Notes under the pieces: generated by a model | Database searches by the model: none | What the model was told of the DNA's origin: nothing | Seen by the model: only the letters and a program-made list of their open reading frames with translations | Program-made: the position numbers and the translations under genes | NCBI GenBank assembly: GCA_026413225.1 | Contig: CM048552.1 | Span: forward strand, 134,305,053 to 134,369,052 | DNA: 64,000 bases | DNA from: Otis tarda | Taxonomy: Eukaryota > Chordata > Aves > Otidiformes > Otididae | Direction of reading: 5' to 3' | Shown: positions 46,540 to 58,900 of the stretch, in pieces | Numbering within the stretch: the first letter of the stretch is position 1 | Layout: every line of letters starts with the position of its first letter

Positions 46540-46740
46540 TGCAGGCGCCCCGATTGGGTGCTGCGTTGGAGAGGATGTGACATCAGGCACATCTCTCGCT
46601 TCGCCGGATTGCTGGCTGCTTCCCAGGGCAGCCAGGGAGCCGTTTCGTTAAATCTCAACCCAGGTACTCGAGTTTCTCCACAAAGTGCCGACGGCACCAC
46701 GTCCCAGTCTGCTGCAAGGTCTGTTTGACTTGTGTGTGCT
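46540..46740 (+). promoter_or_regulatory. ASB9: Candidate promoter / 5' UTR region of ASB9
   Basis: A locally GC- and CpG-richer stretch just before ASB9 exon 1 contains an inverted CCAAT box (ATTGG, 46553-46557) and a CRE-like TGACATCA near 46577. No TATA box is clear. The surrounding 201-codon open frame (46123-46728) ends before the ASB9 start and looks like a by-product of composition. Confidence 0.35.
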
Positions 46741-46788
46741 GAGTCTGCTTAATAGATCGCTCCCACTGCCGGGGGCTCACTGGGGACG

Positions 46789-46824
46789 ATGGAATTTGAA
46801 CTCTCCAGACTGATCGTGAAGTGA
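46789..46824 (+). other. Short upstream ORF before ASB9
   Basis: An ATG with A at -3 and G at +4 opens an 11-codon ORF (MEFELSRLIVK) ending in TGA, 30 bases before the ASB9 start codon and in the same frame. If the transcript begins upstream of 46789, it could modulate ASB9 translation. Confidence 0.45.
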
Positions 46825-46854
46825 AAAAACAGAAATTGGACAGACAGGGCTGAG

Positions 46855-46948
46855 ATGGATGATGAGGGAACAAATCGAAATGCCAGCAAATTGCAAGGAG
46901 CCGGAGGCCAGACGTCTGCAATGTCTCTATCAAACCCACTGATGAGGG
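46855..46948 (+). CDS. ASB9: ASB9 exon 1 (polar N-terminus)
   Basis: ATG 46855 has G at -3 and +4. It encodes MDDEGTNRNASKLQGAGGQT through LSNPLMR, and the donor is GAGGG|GTAAGT. The LSNPLM motif matches mammalian ASB9 as recalled, which supports this otherwise unconserved exon. Confidence 0.88.
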
Positions 46949-49900
46949 GTAAGTAACGCTCCTGACTCACCACCAGCCTTTGCCTCTGCCAGCATCGGCA
47001 GAGGGCAAGGTCAGGCTATGGTGGCACGCTGCTCCCAATGTCCTGCTTCCAGGGAAGGTCCACAGTCCATCCCACACAATGTCCCCACACCCTCGCACTT
47101 CAGAAAGAATTTTAATAAGTTTTACCTATTCAAGGCTGAATTTTTGGTTGCTTTTTTTGGTATATCACAGAAAAGAGTATCTGATTCTGTACAGCAGTTT
47201 ATACAAGTGGAAACAAACGTAGCACTTGAACTACAGCATGCTGAAAAATAAGTTTCAGTGTGGCATATTTGGCTTAGGTTAGTGCCAGCTGGATGCTCAG
47301 CACTGGCTCAGTTCCTCTTTTCTTTTTCTTTCTTTTCATTCCCTACCTCCTTCTTTTCCTCCTGTCCTTTCTCCTTTCTTCTTCTCTTCTTTTTTCTTTT
47401 TTCTTTTTCCTTTTTTTTTTGTTTTCTTTTTCTTCTTCTTTTCTCTTTCTTTTTTTTTTTTTTCAGATAAGCAGACCCAAGTTGTTTTGCCCAGGCTGAC
47501 CCACCAGCTCCTGGGGGTTCTTCCGCAATGGCGAGGGCATTGTGGTCAGTTGTGACCAATGATGTTGGGGCCATGGGTGAATAGTTATTCAGACAAATGG
47601 CCTCACTCTCATCACTGCTCTGTTGTTGACCAAAAGCCATTGAAAATACGACACACTGGCAAAAGACAAGTAATCTAATGTCATGTAACAGTTTAGCTAG
47701 ACACGTTCCCTATAGCTCTGTTTTCTGAGAAGCTACCGCTACAGCTCAGGGCAAGTGCAGCAGGAACGAGGTAAATTAAGATAATGTGACTTTACACTCT
47801 CCTTCCTCCTTTCCTAGGTGGTTCAGGACACTTCCATTCATACCAAATAGAAAATTAAGACCCTAAAACCAGACGATCAGTATATCTACTGTGTTGTCTG
47901 CCTCTCCTCATGCATGTCGCGTATGTACATACTGAGGCTGGGGTGGGAGGGAAGGGATGGCGATGTGGTTAACAGTTTGAACCGAACCAGGTCCACACTA
48001 GAGATGAGCTTCAGCAAAATGCAAGCTGGAAGGAGAGGAGCCCACACGCCTCACTGCTGCACACACATTATTTGCCCCTTTGAAAATCAGAGTTCAGACC
48101 ATTTCTCTCATGTCTGCCTGTTCCTTAGCAGAGTCAATAAGCTCTGCTGGTGACTTACAGCAGGAATGTATTTGGCTCTGGCTACATACATCAAAAACTT
48201 CGGGTGAAAGCCTTTAAATATGAAAAATACCATTCATAGTACTGTTATACATAATGCCATAGGCATATGTGTGTACAAATGTGTAAGCAAGAGCATACCT
48301 CAGGAGAAAGGATTTCAAAGCCCCTTGCAAGTTGTGCCGTGCATGACCGCTGCAGAAGGAAACCAGCCCAGGGACAGGCACCGAGTGTGCGACACCCTCC
48401 ACATGGTCAGAGGCTGGAAAAAGGTGTTTTCGACCATCGCACAGAAACGAATGCTAGGAAGCTCTCTAGAGAGATCCTGTGAATGCTCTGCTGTCCACAG
48501 GGAGCAATCAGGGTTTGTATGTTTGTGTGGTTATTGCTATAAGGCTCCCTCTGTATGCACTACCCTGACAGCATTCATGTGCGCAAGCAATGGCAGTGCG
48601 ATCAAATACGACCTGAGATTTAATGTAACTTCTGGGCTGCCTGGGATTTTCAGCCGTGAAAGGGGAGCTAGGTGACCCAGCGAAACCGAAAGCCAGTGGG
48701 TTTTGGATGTCTAGAAGCTGTAGAGGCCTGACTCAGCTTGCCTGTGGACTAAGGTGTGGGCAAATTTCTAATTTGGGTGAACGGTCTTGTGCCTCTGTGA
48801 GAAAGCAGTTTTACATATTTTTGGCAATCAGAAATCCTTGTTGCTGTGCTGATACATGCAGTGAACACAGCTGTGCCACCTACATATACCAGCCTTGCTC
48901 CTTCACGGGCAGCTCTGGTGGGCAAAGTGTTTTGAGGACTTTCCCAGAAGTCACTATTTCAGGATTTTGAAAGTCCATGACCAGTTAGCATTTGCATTTT
49001 CTCAGGCTTTAATCAAAAGCCTGTGTGTGGTATATTACTGATGGCGTTGCTCCTGTGCTGTGCAGAAGTAGGGAGTGAGACCCCAACATCCACTGCAGCT
49101 TTCCTCCTCCAGGCAAGAAACACGAGTTCCAGCCTGCAGCAGGAGGAAAGTAGAAACGTTGTGATGCCAAGGAGTGATGCCTTGGTTGCAGGAACTAGGA
49201 AAATTTACCTTTGCCTGCAGGGAGGTTGCCTCCCCAGCATTGCTTCGGGGTAGAGGTGTTTGCTGCAGACAGAGCTAGGGCAGGAGAGATGGCAGCTTGG
49301 GGCCATGCAGTTCATGGCAGCAGATTTGGAAGTGCACTGTGGCAATTAGTCATCAAACTGGCCTTTCATCTCCCTCTTCTCAATGTGTCCAAGGCTGGTG
49401 TGAAGCTACTGTAGGCCTCCAGTTCCATTTAGGATAAAAGCCTCAGTTCTTCACAGTATAGAATTTCCAGCTGGATTATGATGTGTTGGCACATACCTCT
49501 CTTTAATTTTCACTGACATTTATTTTTGGTGCTTATGTGGTCAATCTTTTAATTCGTCGTTAAGACTTGGCAAAATTGCAAGCTAATGGCCAGTCCATAG
49601 ATTGCTATAATCTGGTCTGGCTCTTTTTAGAGTCTCCGTAGAAATCTGCCTTTTTTCAAGCAGGAACTGAATGGATAAATTCTGCACAGGGATGTGATGG
49701 CGTGACCATGCTCCTCCCTCTTTGTCACCAAAATGCTGACACGATGATATAACAACTTGGTATTTTGCACAAAACCCCGCCTCTATTTTTGTGTCCAAAA
49801 AGAAGATCAAGCTACAGCTTGGAAAACTTGTTCCTCAATCTAGGCTTTTAGAATTATTGTAAACATGCTTCTCTTGCAACATATGCAGACTGGGCAATGG

Positions 49901-52900
49901 TGTTAGTTTCTGAGTGGGAAAATGAAAAGCTTTTTACAGCGCCTAGAAACACAACCAATAGCAACACAGGCAGGATCAGCAAGAACAACAGCGTGGTCGG
50001 ATAAGCATCATTTGGCACACTTTACTTAAAGCAAAGCTATTTTAGTCAATTAATAATACTGTGCTTTAACACTTGTAGCATAGTTTGGCTATTCTTATGT
50101 GACCAGAACCACAGCTTCTGGAAATGGCTGTCCATTTGCTAAAGTCAAAGATGTTTGTGAACTTACTGGAATTACATGTTTGTTGTGGGACATGGCCCAC
50201 GGAACACAGAAGGAGGTAGGCAAAGCTCAAATGATGCCCATAACAAAGAATACAATTTTCTTTAAAAATTAATCGACATATGTTACTCAGATTTCCTGAG
50301 TTCATTCCTCTGTTCATTTCATGCACTCAGTACTGCCCATAAAGCTGTATTGGGGGTTCTAATTTTGAGGCTTGTCCCAAGTATGAATCACATCTGAGCT
50401 GATGAATCTTTCTGTACCTGTGAAGTTTGATTTGAGCTGCTTCTCAGTTTTTCAGTTTACCTGTTCTAGTTGAAGATGTCCCTGCTCCTTGCAGAGGGAT
50501 TGGACTAGATAACCTTTAAAGGTCCCTTCCAACCCAAACTTTTCTCTGATTCTATGTTTCTCATTTTTTTTCCCTTTACTTTCTCTTTGAAAGTAATACA
50601 AGACTGGAAAAGATCACTTGACTCATAGAGTCTCATCTTGTTAGCTGTTTCTAAACTGCTAAATAAAAGAGACTGAGGCTATTTCTGTCTTTGAGTCCAA
50701 ATTGCGCAGACTGACTTGCCTTCACATCTTCACCTGTTTAAAGCTCCATGCTGAATTATCCCCCTGGCTTTCTTCACTAAACCTCCTTTGTGGCCCAAGG
50801 GGTGCCCAGCGACAGCTTAGATCACAGAAATACAAACCTAGCATAAACCAACAAATTATCTAGCATTTTATACAAGCCCTCTCCCTTACCTAACATAGTT
50901 ATGCATGCAAAGATCTTCTGTGTGTGATTGATAAACAACACATTTCAGATACCTCTGTCTTCAGGTCACCACCTACTTAGTGCAGAAGTTTTCAATAACA
51001 AAACCATTGTAAGACTTGCTATGCAATCTTGTCTAAATTTGATGTCCTTTACTGAGCACGCTTAAAAGTGAGAGAGCAATAGCCCAACAGGCTGGCAGAC
51101 GGCTGATACAGTTGATTGTCATCTCTTTCCAGCACACTGTGGCACAGCCAGAAGGGACAGGATATTGGCCGTGAGGGCTTCAGCTCTCCCATGCACGTTC
51201 ATACCTGAGACGAGATCTACAGATCTTGTATAAGCACTGATATCATCAGTTAATCTGTAAAAATTATTCTGAAGAGTTATGGTGGCTTATTCAGTTTTGT
51301 TGCTGAAGGTGGACTTCTCCCTGTTAAGCATCCTATTCCACACCTGTGATCTAGTACAGTCCCTGAAAACCCCAGCAACTCGTCCAAGACAGTCAGTGGG
51401 GTTTTCTCTGTAGTTGGTGGAAGGGGAGTGGGACAACTCCAGAGAGTAGCAAAATGTTTTTCCAAAAGCAGCTGGGTGAAATGCCCTTTGGAAATGCTTC
51501 TCTTCCTTTCCAGGGGAAACCTGGGCTGCTGATGTAGACCAGACCCTGGGTTTTAAGGCAGTGAATGCTGAAGGAGTTAAAGGTCTCCCAGAGGGATTAT
51601 TGTTGGCAGCTAGCTCTGAGCTGTAAAATCTGTAATACTGAAGATCCCCTTCTATTAATATTTGTATGGTACATATGTGCTGTACCTCACTTTGTGGTTT
51701 CAACAACAGAGGACACAGCTGTTACTTAAAATGCACCACTGCACAGGCTAACACCGAACACTGAAAACTGAAAGGCAAAATCAACAGGTAACACAATTTA
51801 TCTCCGTGTACTTTGGTACCTTCCCTTGTTAGGTATTGCTGACTCTAGCTCAGCTCTGAGCAGAGGTAAATGACTGAGCAGCCATATCCTCTTCAAAACG
51901 TGGTGCTTTTGAGCTAATTGGTAAAGTGTAATGAGCTTGTGAAAACAAAAGCACTGGAAATAATTCAAAGCAAGAGACAAGCTCAGTCAAAGCAAGGTCA
52001 TGTTCTTCAAATCCCTCTCATTTTCCGAAGGAGAGCGCAGCTGCTCAGTGCCAACACGGGATGAGTTAAATACACACCCAGAGAGAAACCGTCCTCTTGT
52101 CTCACTCCCTCCCGGCAGCTGCTCCAAGAAAGGCTTTACAGCTCATCTAATAAATTAAAGAGGTTTATTGGGGTGATACAGTTGAAGTAAAAACCACTGA
52201 GGAAACAGTCCACAGAGTTTTTAGCCTTTTTCCTGTCTCTCTTCTTATACAGACTTTGTTTCAGACTGGTCTCCTTTACACGATGCTTCTATCCATGGGC
52301 GTCTGCTTACCCTGAGGAAACTCATCGAACAGGTACCCCTCTGAGCAACCTGATCTAGTCAGGGATGTCCCTGCTCCTTGCAGGGGGGTTGGACTAGATG
52401 ACCTTTGAAGGTCCCTTCCAACCCTAACCATTCTATGATTCTATGATTCTGTATCTCTGCTGGGTTTGTTCCGTTGGTGAATGCAGTCTGTGCTTTACTG
52501 TGAAACCTCCAGGGTGAGAAAATCCACAATCATGTTGACCAGAATGCAGTGAAATCTGCATCTAACAGATTTTTTTTTTTTTCACAAACGGTTTCTTGCC
52601 TAGCACAAGCTCTGTACACTGAGCTGATGATGTGTGAAATGTCCTGGGTTATGCTTTAATTCTGGTGCAGGTAATGGGACGCCACTCTCTGGGATCTCTG
52701 AGTGTCTGGGGGATTCCTTCTGCAGCTTCTGTGGCTGCATTTGGTGCCCTGGGTGGGGAGCAAAGGACCCAGGCAAGACTCCAGTTGAGGCTTCAATTCA
52801 CCCACACATCTCTTTCTGAAGTGCCTGAGGGTGGCTGGGGCCTCTGCTCCCCCTGCAGAAGGGCACGGCTAGGGAGAAGCGATTTCTGAACCTCACTGCT

Positions 52901-55900
52901 CTGTTTCTTTGAAATTCTTGGATTTAGCCCGTGGAGGAGTTGGTGGAAAGGGAAGGGTTATTGGAAAGTTGGAAACTCTTCCAGCTTAGCCTTCTGGAGC
53001 ACCAAGATTGCTAGAAACAAAATATCTTGTAGAATCAAACAAATGGTTTCTAATGCAGGGGCTGGCTTCCCTTCAGAGCATGCCACGCTCTGACCAAAGA
53101 CCAGAAAACACCTCAAAACAGAAGCTTTTCAAGATTCTATCCAGTCAAAAAAACACAGACTTGGCACGCAGGAGGTCAGAATGCTTGAGTGGTGATATAA
53201 AAAAGGCGGCAGTCATGATCCTGTCAAGAACTCTAGCAGCTTTTAAAAATATTTTTATTTATTTCAGAGTTTGTTCTTCGTAACATACTAGAAATAAAAT
53301 TATACCGAGTTCCTAAAAGGATGTCTGTATTGTCCCATGAGACAGTGTGTAGAAGGTATGACCTCTGGTACACTGTGCCAGTATCCACTCCACTCAAAGC
53401 ATCACAAACTCTTTCTCTGCTTACAAATTGAGATGAGCAACTCCAGGGAGCTGAGGAAGGAGTGATTACATAAAGCTTTAAAGGTCATTATAAGTAGGAC
53501 TGGGGTTTTTTTGGTTTGTTTGCATGGGAGTTTCGATAGTTCGTTGCAATATTTTCTACTAATTTATCAGGGGAGTGATGTCAATCTTGTCACAGCAGAC
53601 CAGGTGTCTGCTCTCCATGAAGCCTGCCTAGGAGGTCATGCTGCTTGTGCCAGTGTCCTGTTAAAACATGGTGCTCAGGTGAGTGCATGACGGACAGACC
53701 ATTGTGTCCAGTGTTAGTGTGTTGTATTATCACTTTTTAATGCTAGGTGATGTACCATTTCATGACAGTGTATCACTGTGATGTACACTCTCTACTTAGC
53801 TCAGCTTAAAGTACTTCTGTTATAAAATGCACTCCTTGATAAAGCAATCCAAAAAGCACAGATATAAACCACAGTTACTGTTGTTCCTTAGATGAAGATG
53901 TAATGTTCTTATCATTTACTGAAAGCATAAGAGGAAGTACCTCTTGCAAAGGGTTTATAATCCTGCAACAATTAAGGGTGTGTTTTATTTTCTGCACACA
54001 CTAATCCCATTGGTGTCAATATGCAGCCTGCAGCAGAGGTGTAGGACTGTTAGGATCAGCTGACGATAGAATGGGAAGAAAATGGAAACACCATCCAAGA
54101 ATGATGGTGAAATGGGCGTGTCTCACCGCCTCTACTTTTCAAGCTAATGCTGAAATTATACTGAATGAGAAAATTAAATCATTATACATAAATTACCTTT
54201 CAGTTTAATATTTTATAAAAATGGAGGGGCTGCACACTTTTGGCTAAAAACGGACAATTTTAGGACAGGGCAAGGGGCAGGTGTGTTTAAGCTAAGATAG
54301 CTGAGAAATAGGCCCACGTTTAGCTCAGTAACTTGGTAACTCCTGAGAGACCTCCAAGTGACACTGGTTAGACATTCATTTGCAGGAGGAGGCACTTGGG
54401 AGCAATTTTTAAAAATATTTTTTAAATTGTCTTTTTAATAAAAGCTTGTAATCCTCAGAAGCTGTAGGCAGTTTTTGCAAGGAATTAAATAAAAAATATT
54501 GAGAAACCTATTCTCTGTTGAGAAATTGGATAATTTTAATCTATTTTGAAATACTGAGAAGACGAACAAAAAGCCTGATTGTTGGGTGTTTTTCCCCCAG
54601 GTGAATGGAGTTACTGTTGACTGGCACACTCCATTGTTCAGTGCCTGTGTCAGTGGTAGCGTGGCTTGCTTGAATTTATTGCTGCAGCACGGAGCCAGCC
54701 TACACCCGCCTTGTGACTTGGCATCCCCCATCCATGAAGCTGCTAAGAGAGGTAACCCCATGGGCATCAGCACTCCTTTCCATGCTACAAGCAGTGTATT
54801 GAAGCGGAAAACAGAGATAAAGAAGAAAATTTTATTGAATTGGGTCATGTGGAGTACCTTCCTAGTTGGTTTCATCATGAGCGGTGCAGTTCCTCCCACC
54901 CATGGTGCTCACCGAGGGCAGCTCAGCTGGGCTTTCGGCGCCTCAGAGTTCACGTGGTGACACCTGGAAAGGGTTGCATTGTACAAGTCAGTTGCCTACA
55001 ATGTGGATATCTGAGAGAGTTGTTTGCTATCTTCAAAAGCAGTGGAGAGAAACATAGCGTGATTCACCTCATCTTTGGTAGACATCTGAAATGAGTCAGA
55101 CAAAATGCGAGGGCTTTAGCCTGTTTTGCTAACCGTGGCTTGGCAGCTCCTGTTTTCCAGGTCGGAAACACTGGAGCCTACAAAAGTATTACAGTATTCA
55201 TTTCTTGACAAAATACTGAATCTTTGCCAAATTATACCACTGCAATAGAGGATTTGCTGAAAAAAAAAATTGCCTGTTCTCTGTGAGTTGACTCTTCCTT
55301 TATCCCTTTTAAGGTCATGTGCAATGTGTTGAGTTCCTCGCATCCCGTGGGGTGAATATAGATCACAACATCAAGGATCTGGGTACTCCACTTTATGTAG
55401 CTTGTGAGAACAAGCAAGTGAACTGTGCCAAGAAGCTACTGGAGTCAGGTAAAAAGAAAAATAAAGGATGGTGTACTTCTGTCTCCTGCAACATCTATCT
55501 TTGGATTCTCTTTCCATCAAAGATTTAGAAGAGCTCCTGCTCTGGGACTTGGAGATGTTTAACTTTCAATGGCAGCCCTGGGTTAAATGGGGTAGCAGGG
55601 TAACCAGGGTCTTCTTGACCTAGGAACCCAACTTTACAGCTTCCAATAAAACAATGGGTGATCCTGGATTTCACACGGCCAGTGGGGCCTAGAACAAACA
55701 CCATCCTTTCCAGTATCTGTGTGTGTGATACTGCAGTTATTTGAAGTTGGCAGGAAAAAAATCCTTTTTTTTCTTTTCCTCTTTCTTTACTCAAAACAAT
55801 TGACTCAATCATTTTTACGTAGTATTTCTGCAAACATGTTTTAATTTCCACTGAGTTGATAAAAAGTCTGAAATGTTTCCAACACAGAAAAAAGTTCAGC

Positions 55901-58900
55901 ACTATATACTTTGCATCAAACAAACCTAGCTAAAAGTCTAAGCACTTGGATAATGATTCAAGACCGTTTCTTGTTATCTACAGTAGTGCATCTCTTCTAG
56001 CCAAAGGGGCCATATAACCTAAAGTAGCTATATAGCTAGTACAAAAATGATGGACCAGCAAAGAAGCTTTGGGAAAAACAAGCAAACATCGTGTAGATCA
56101 ACTTATGCTCTATTTAGCACAGTCATCTATTTTTTGGAAGAAGTCAAATACAAATTAATCTAAATATTAAATAGTTGGCTATTATTTTCTGGTTTCTGCC
56201 ATTTTGGTTTTTGCTGCCTTCTATATATGAGAAGGAATAGGGGTAATGGTTTTAAAATAGAGGGGGGTAGATTTAGATTGGAAATTAGGAAAAAATTTTT
56301 TACAATGCGAGTTATAGAACACTGGAACAGGTTGCCCAGAAAAGTGGTGGATGCCCCATCCCTGGAAACGTTCAAGGCCAGGCTGGATGAGGCTCTGAGC
56401 AACCTGATCTAGTTGGGGATGTCCCTGCTCCTTGCAGGGGGGTTGGACTATATGACGTTTGAAAGCCCCTTCCAACTCTAACCATTCTATGATTCTATGA
56501 TTCTATGAATACTATAAAAACATTATAAATAGTTATGAATTAGTTCTGCAGCTCACCTTTCTTAGGGTGTATTAGGAGCCATTAGCCCCAGATAATGGAT
56601 GTGGGAACACTCATCAAGGACCCTTGCTTATATCCTCCTCTACTGAGGGCATCTAAAACTTTTCCATCCTTACATTTTTTTTCCCTAACAAATACTTTGG
56701 CATTTCGAAATCTCACCGGATTAAGCATCTGGTACAGAACAGGTTGAAACCCTTCATGTATTTTAAAGACTTCTTCATGCACTGTTCCTCTGGGATAATT
56801 TTCTTAGTCAAAACCCCACTCCCAACCAGTACGAGCTGTTCATGCATGAATTGTAGCACTAAGCCCCAGCATATGGAAATCCACCTCTGGGTAGATGCTA
56901 CAGCATTTACAGATTATTCAGAGAAATAGCAGCTAGTGTAGGAAATGGAAATAGGCTACTCTCTATCCATTATTCTTTGCAATCTCTTGGTGATCAGGAG
57001 CAAATGTGAACAGCGGCAAGGGCCTGGACTCCCCTCTGCATGCAGCTGCCAGGAATTGCAATGTGGAGCTGGTGACGCTGCTGATTGACTTTGGAGCGGA
57101 CATTTGGGTGAAGAACGCTGAAAGCAAAAGGCCGATGGAGCTGGTCCCACCTGGCAGCCCTGTGGGCCGACTCTTCCTGCAGAAAGAAGGTGCCCCTTAG
57201 CGCTTGTTTCATTAGTTTATTCAGGATTCAATAGCAAAAAACCACAAAAACTGCTGCAAAGGCTATGCTATTACATGCTACAAGTGCTAAAAAAGTGAGG
57301 ATAACTAAGCTTATCTCCATTCGGACATTATGTTTTCTAGTGTCAGAATGTAGCGGTGTGCTAATAGGGATAGCGGTAACAACAATAACCCATCTTTCAA
57401 CGTTTGGGTTGTGAATCTACTGCATCCGGGAGCAATTGTATGGAGCTTCAACACAATGCAAAATAGGGTTTAGGGTGAAAAAACAAGCAAAACACTCCTT
57501 AGAAATTAATGGTGGCTTTTTATGATTAATTAAAGCACTGAAGTCAGTGGGAGTCTCTCCATTCCCTTGTTTCTGAGATGGGAGTAGACCCAGGTGTATT
57601 ATCTGGAGTGTGCTGACAAAAGCAGGCAGAAAAATCACCTCTGATGGAAGTTGAGGCTAGCTGGTGAGGGCTAGGACTGGGATCTTTGGCTATACAGTAT
57701 GCTGATGGCTAGGTACGTGTGAGATGCTAGCCTCAGCATAAATGCAAAATTGCAGCCAGAAAAATTTTAATGCACATGATATTGGGAAAAAAAAAGTTTA
57801 TTAAGAGACTCTTCTTCTAGTTCTTTGCTCTTTTATTGTTGGGGCAACTTCTTATGTTGGTCCAAAAGTATCTTTAAAATGAAAGACTCTATATTACAGT
57901 TTTTGGGGGGCATTAAGGAAAATTGCACAAGAAGGATATATTGAAATATGTTTGTATATACATTTATAAACAAGGCTTCTTTTAAAGGCCAACATTATAT
58001 GCAGAATAATCCAGTAGTACCAAACTATAGGCTTAAATTTTAGGAAGTGCTTATTTTGTACCCATAAATGAAATAGTTCCATATCTATTTTATTTTATTG
58101 ATTATGAATACGTTAATGAATTATTGAGAGAGATCTTACTTACCAATCTTAAGGAAAATTAGAATAAGGTCTCTTGTGTCTAGCTGTTGGGGTACTTGTG
58201 TTCTTCTTCAGATGTCCTCATTCAGTCAGTAAACTATACACATTACTAAATAATCTAGATTTTCATTATTTTAAACAAGTTGCTGATGATGTGGTCCATG
58301 ACTATTACTATTCCAGTTACATGTTATTGTCATGAACAGATTTATACCAAGGTAAAACTGGAATACTAAAGTGATGAATCAGGCCCTGCTTGAAATAGTA
58401 ACATAAAAATAATAGTGTGAAAACGCTGTGCATGTTATGTGTAAGCAACGGATATTTCGTTTCCCTGGCTAATCTATGGTGCACAGAGTGGTGATCTTTT
58501 TGAGCTTGAATCCCTGCTGCGTTAGACTCCTGACTCCCGTGGCACTGTGTGTGTCTTGTTTATTTGAGATAAAATAACATTTCAGACACACCCTGCGGAG
58601 CTGGCCCGAGAAGTGCTGCTCGGGCTGAGCTGACAGCTTGGGCACTAAGGAACTTTCCTGAATGAAATTCAGCACTCAAAATCAGAAATGATAGATGCCT
58701 AAAGGGCGTTTTGCTGTTGAATCGTGTTTTTCTGATGTTCTCCAACATGCCCTTTTCTGAGTAGAGCCATGCCTGATGGCCAGCTAAACTTTGTTGGCTG
58801 GCTGAATGTTTGCAATCTGGGAGAATGGTGCAAACATCACCCCTCTGGTTTCACACAGAGGTTTGGCAATGTGCTGCAGGGACCAGAGTCACCCCACCAG

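Larger units (their letters stand above)
31425..46540. other. Intergenic region between ASB11 and ASB9
   Basis: The beginning is presumably ASB11 3' UTR. No other exon, RNA gene or third ASB copy was recognised. The region contains CR1 fragments (31840-31906, weakly 34255-34291, and 45517-45895), a small local duplication near 35.06 and 35.57 kb, and scattered homopolymer runs. Open frames of 60-130 codons on both strands lack family resemblance. Confidence 0.55.

Noticed and set aside
31425-46540. Search for a third ASB-type gene between ASB11 and ASB9
   Set aside because: No segment with LHEAC, TPLF, SPIHEA or a SOCS-box pattern next to splice sites was found between the two genes.
47308-47640. 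Minus-strand open frame rich in K, E and R opposite the pyrimidine tract
   Set aside because: It is simply the AAG/AAA/GAA reading of the complementary purine tract.
54435-54899. 154-codon minus-strand open frame over ASB9 exon 4
   Set aside because: It is antisense to a conserved ankyrin exon, whose codon constraint keeps the opposite strand open.
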